Part shown: one piece after another, positions 63,610 through 64,000 of the stretch
How the letters are laid out: every line of letters begins with the position of its first letter
Numbering within the stretch: position 1 is the first letter of the stretch
Assembly (NCBI RefSeq): GCF_947495455.1
Contig: NZ_CANLZC010000004.1
Coordinates: forward strand, 28,189 to 92,188
DNA: 64,000 nt
Direction of reading: 5' to 3'
Source: an uncultured Shewanella sp.
GTDB lineage: Bacteria > Pseudomonadota > Gammaproteobacteria > Enterobacterales > Shewanellaceae
The notes under the pieces: model-generated
What the model was told of the DNA's origin: nothing
The model's input: the letters and a program-made list of their open reading frames with translations, nothing else
Database searches by the model: none
Made by a program: the position numbers and the translations under genes

Positions 63610-64000
63610 TAAGTAAAAATAAGAAGCGAGAAACCAAACAGAATAAGAAATAGATAGAGCAAACCAAACATGCCATCAAAAAACGCTGAAAAAGCTAAAC
63701 TAAAACAACCCATTCAGGCCTCAATCGGCCTCAGCCCCCAAAGTGGTGAAAGCCACCACTTTTTGGCATGACTATTTCGGCGTTTTTGCGGTGAAAAAAA
63801 GCGTGTTTTTAATGCTTAAAGCACGAACTTCGGCCAAGAGCCAAAGTCGCTGTTAAGGCAAGTTAAAGATGTCACATTAGGGAGCAAAGTAGACATGTCA
63901 CACAAGTCGTATACCTGTTTAATCCCTTGTTAAACTCGCCTTAAACTCCACATCCTGCATAAACACGGCATTAATACATCTTGCTTGTGCCTTTCTACTA
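63610..64000. other. 391-bp end region with a hairpin and a possible minus-strand coding tail
   Basis: AAAGTGGTG and CACCACTTTTT (about 63740-63764) form a terminator-like hairpin roughly 130 bp after prkB. From 64000 down to a TAA at 63919-63921 a minus-strand frame is open and reads AVFMQDVEFKASLTRD at its end, which looks like a genuine protein C-terminus but cannot be named from 26 residues. The rest shows no gene. Confidence 0.4.

Noticed and set aside
1..64000. CRISPR arrays, tRNA and rRNA genes
   Set aside because: No regularly spaced repeats with unique spacers and no tRNA or rRNA-like sequence were recognised by eye; a dedicated scan was not possible.

Overview
The window reads as chromosome of a moderately AT-rich marine gammaproteobacterium. 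Housekeeping blocks (dnaB-alr, csdA-csdE, yheT-yheU-prkB, sdaC) and the protein sequences look most like Shewanella or a near relative in the Alteromonadales. I could not search a database, so the genus is an inference. No rRNA, tRNA or CRISPR array was seen.

Positions 1 to about 20,212 are the right-hand part of a P2/HP1/K139-type myovirus prophage. Structural genes for tail tube, sheath, tail completion, head completion, small terminase, capsid and scaffold run leftward. Large terminase and portal run rightward, followed by two small membrane proteins that may be holins. Next come an Ogr-type late activator behind a LexA box, a hicAB toxin-antitoxin pair with a 35-bp palindromic operator, a leftward replication/regulation operon (HUH replication endonuclease, PrtN-like and AlpA-like regulators, a chain of tiny overlapping genes) and a divergent repressor. 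A cargo zone at about 16.8-20.1 kb holds an operon behind one good and one degenerate LexA box, and a two-gene block bracketed by two similar hairpins. The element ends in the first 20 codons of dusA, a known prophage integration site. No integrase is visible; it should lie left of position 1.

From 21 to 28.5 kb there is an unusual accessory block. It holds a DedA/VTT membrane domain fused to an EboD-like (dehydroquinate-synthase-fold) domain that has lost two of three zinc ligands, followed by an EboA-like protein, an unrecognised exported protein, a LysE-type exporter, and a class A beta-lactamase translationally coupled to an M14-type metallopeptidase. Positions 28.5-41 kb are mostly core genes: alr, dnaB, curli secretion genes csgEFG with a CsgD-like regulator but no curlin subunits, sdaC, yjjX, csdAE. 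Among them are a 269-bp MITE with perfect 26-bp terminal repeats, a decayed aldo/keto reductase, and two apparent pseudoenzymes (a pyroglutamyl-peptidase homologue without Cys/His and an alpha/beta hydrolase without its serine).

From 41 to 61 kb lie two paralogous tripartite RND efflux operons. They are separated by a stress OB-fold protein, a dihaem cytochrome c peroxidase coupled to a hybrid histidine kinase, and a thioredoxin-reductase-like flavoprotein. Only the second RND operon runs into an OmpR-type two-component system. The window closes with yheT, yheU and prkB.
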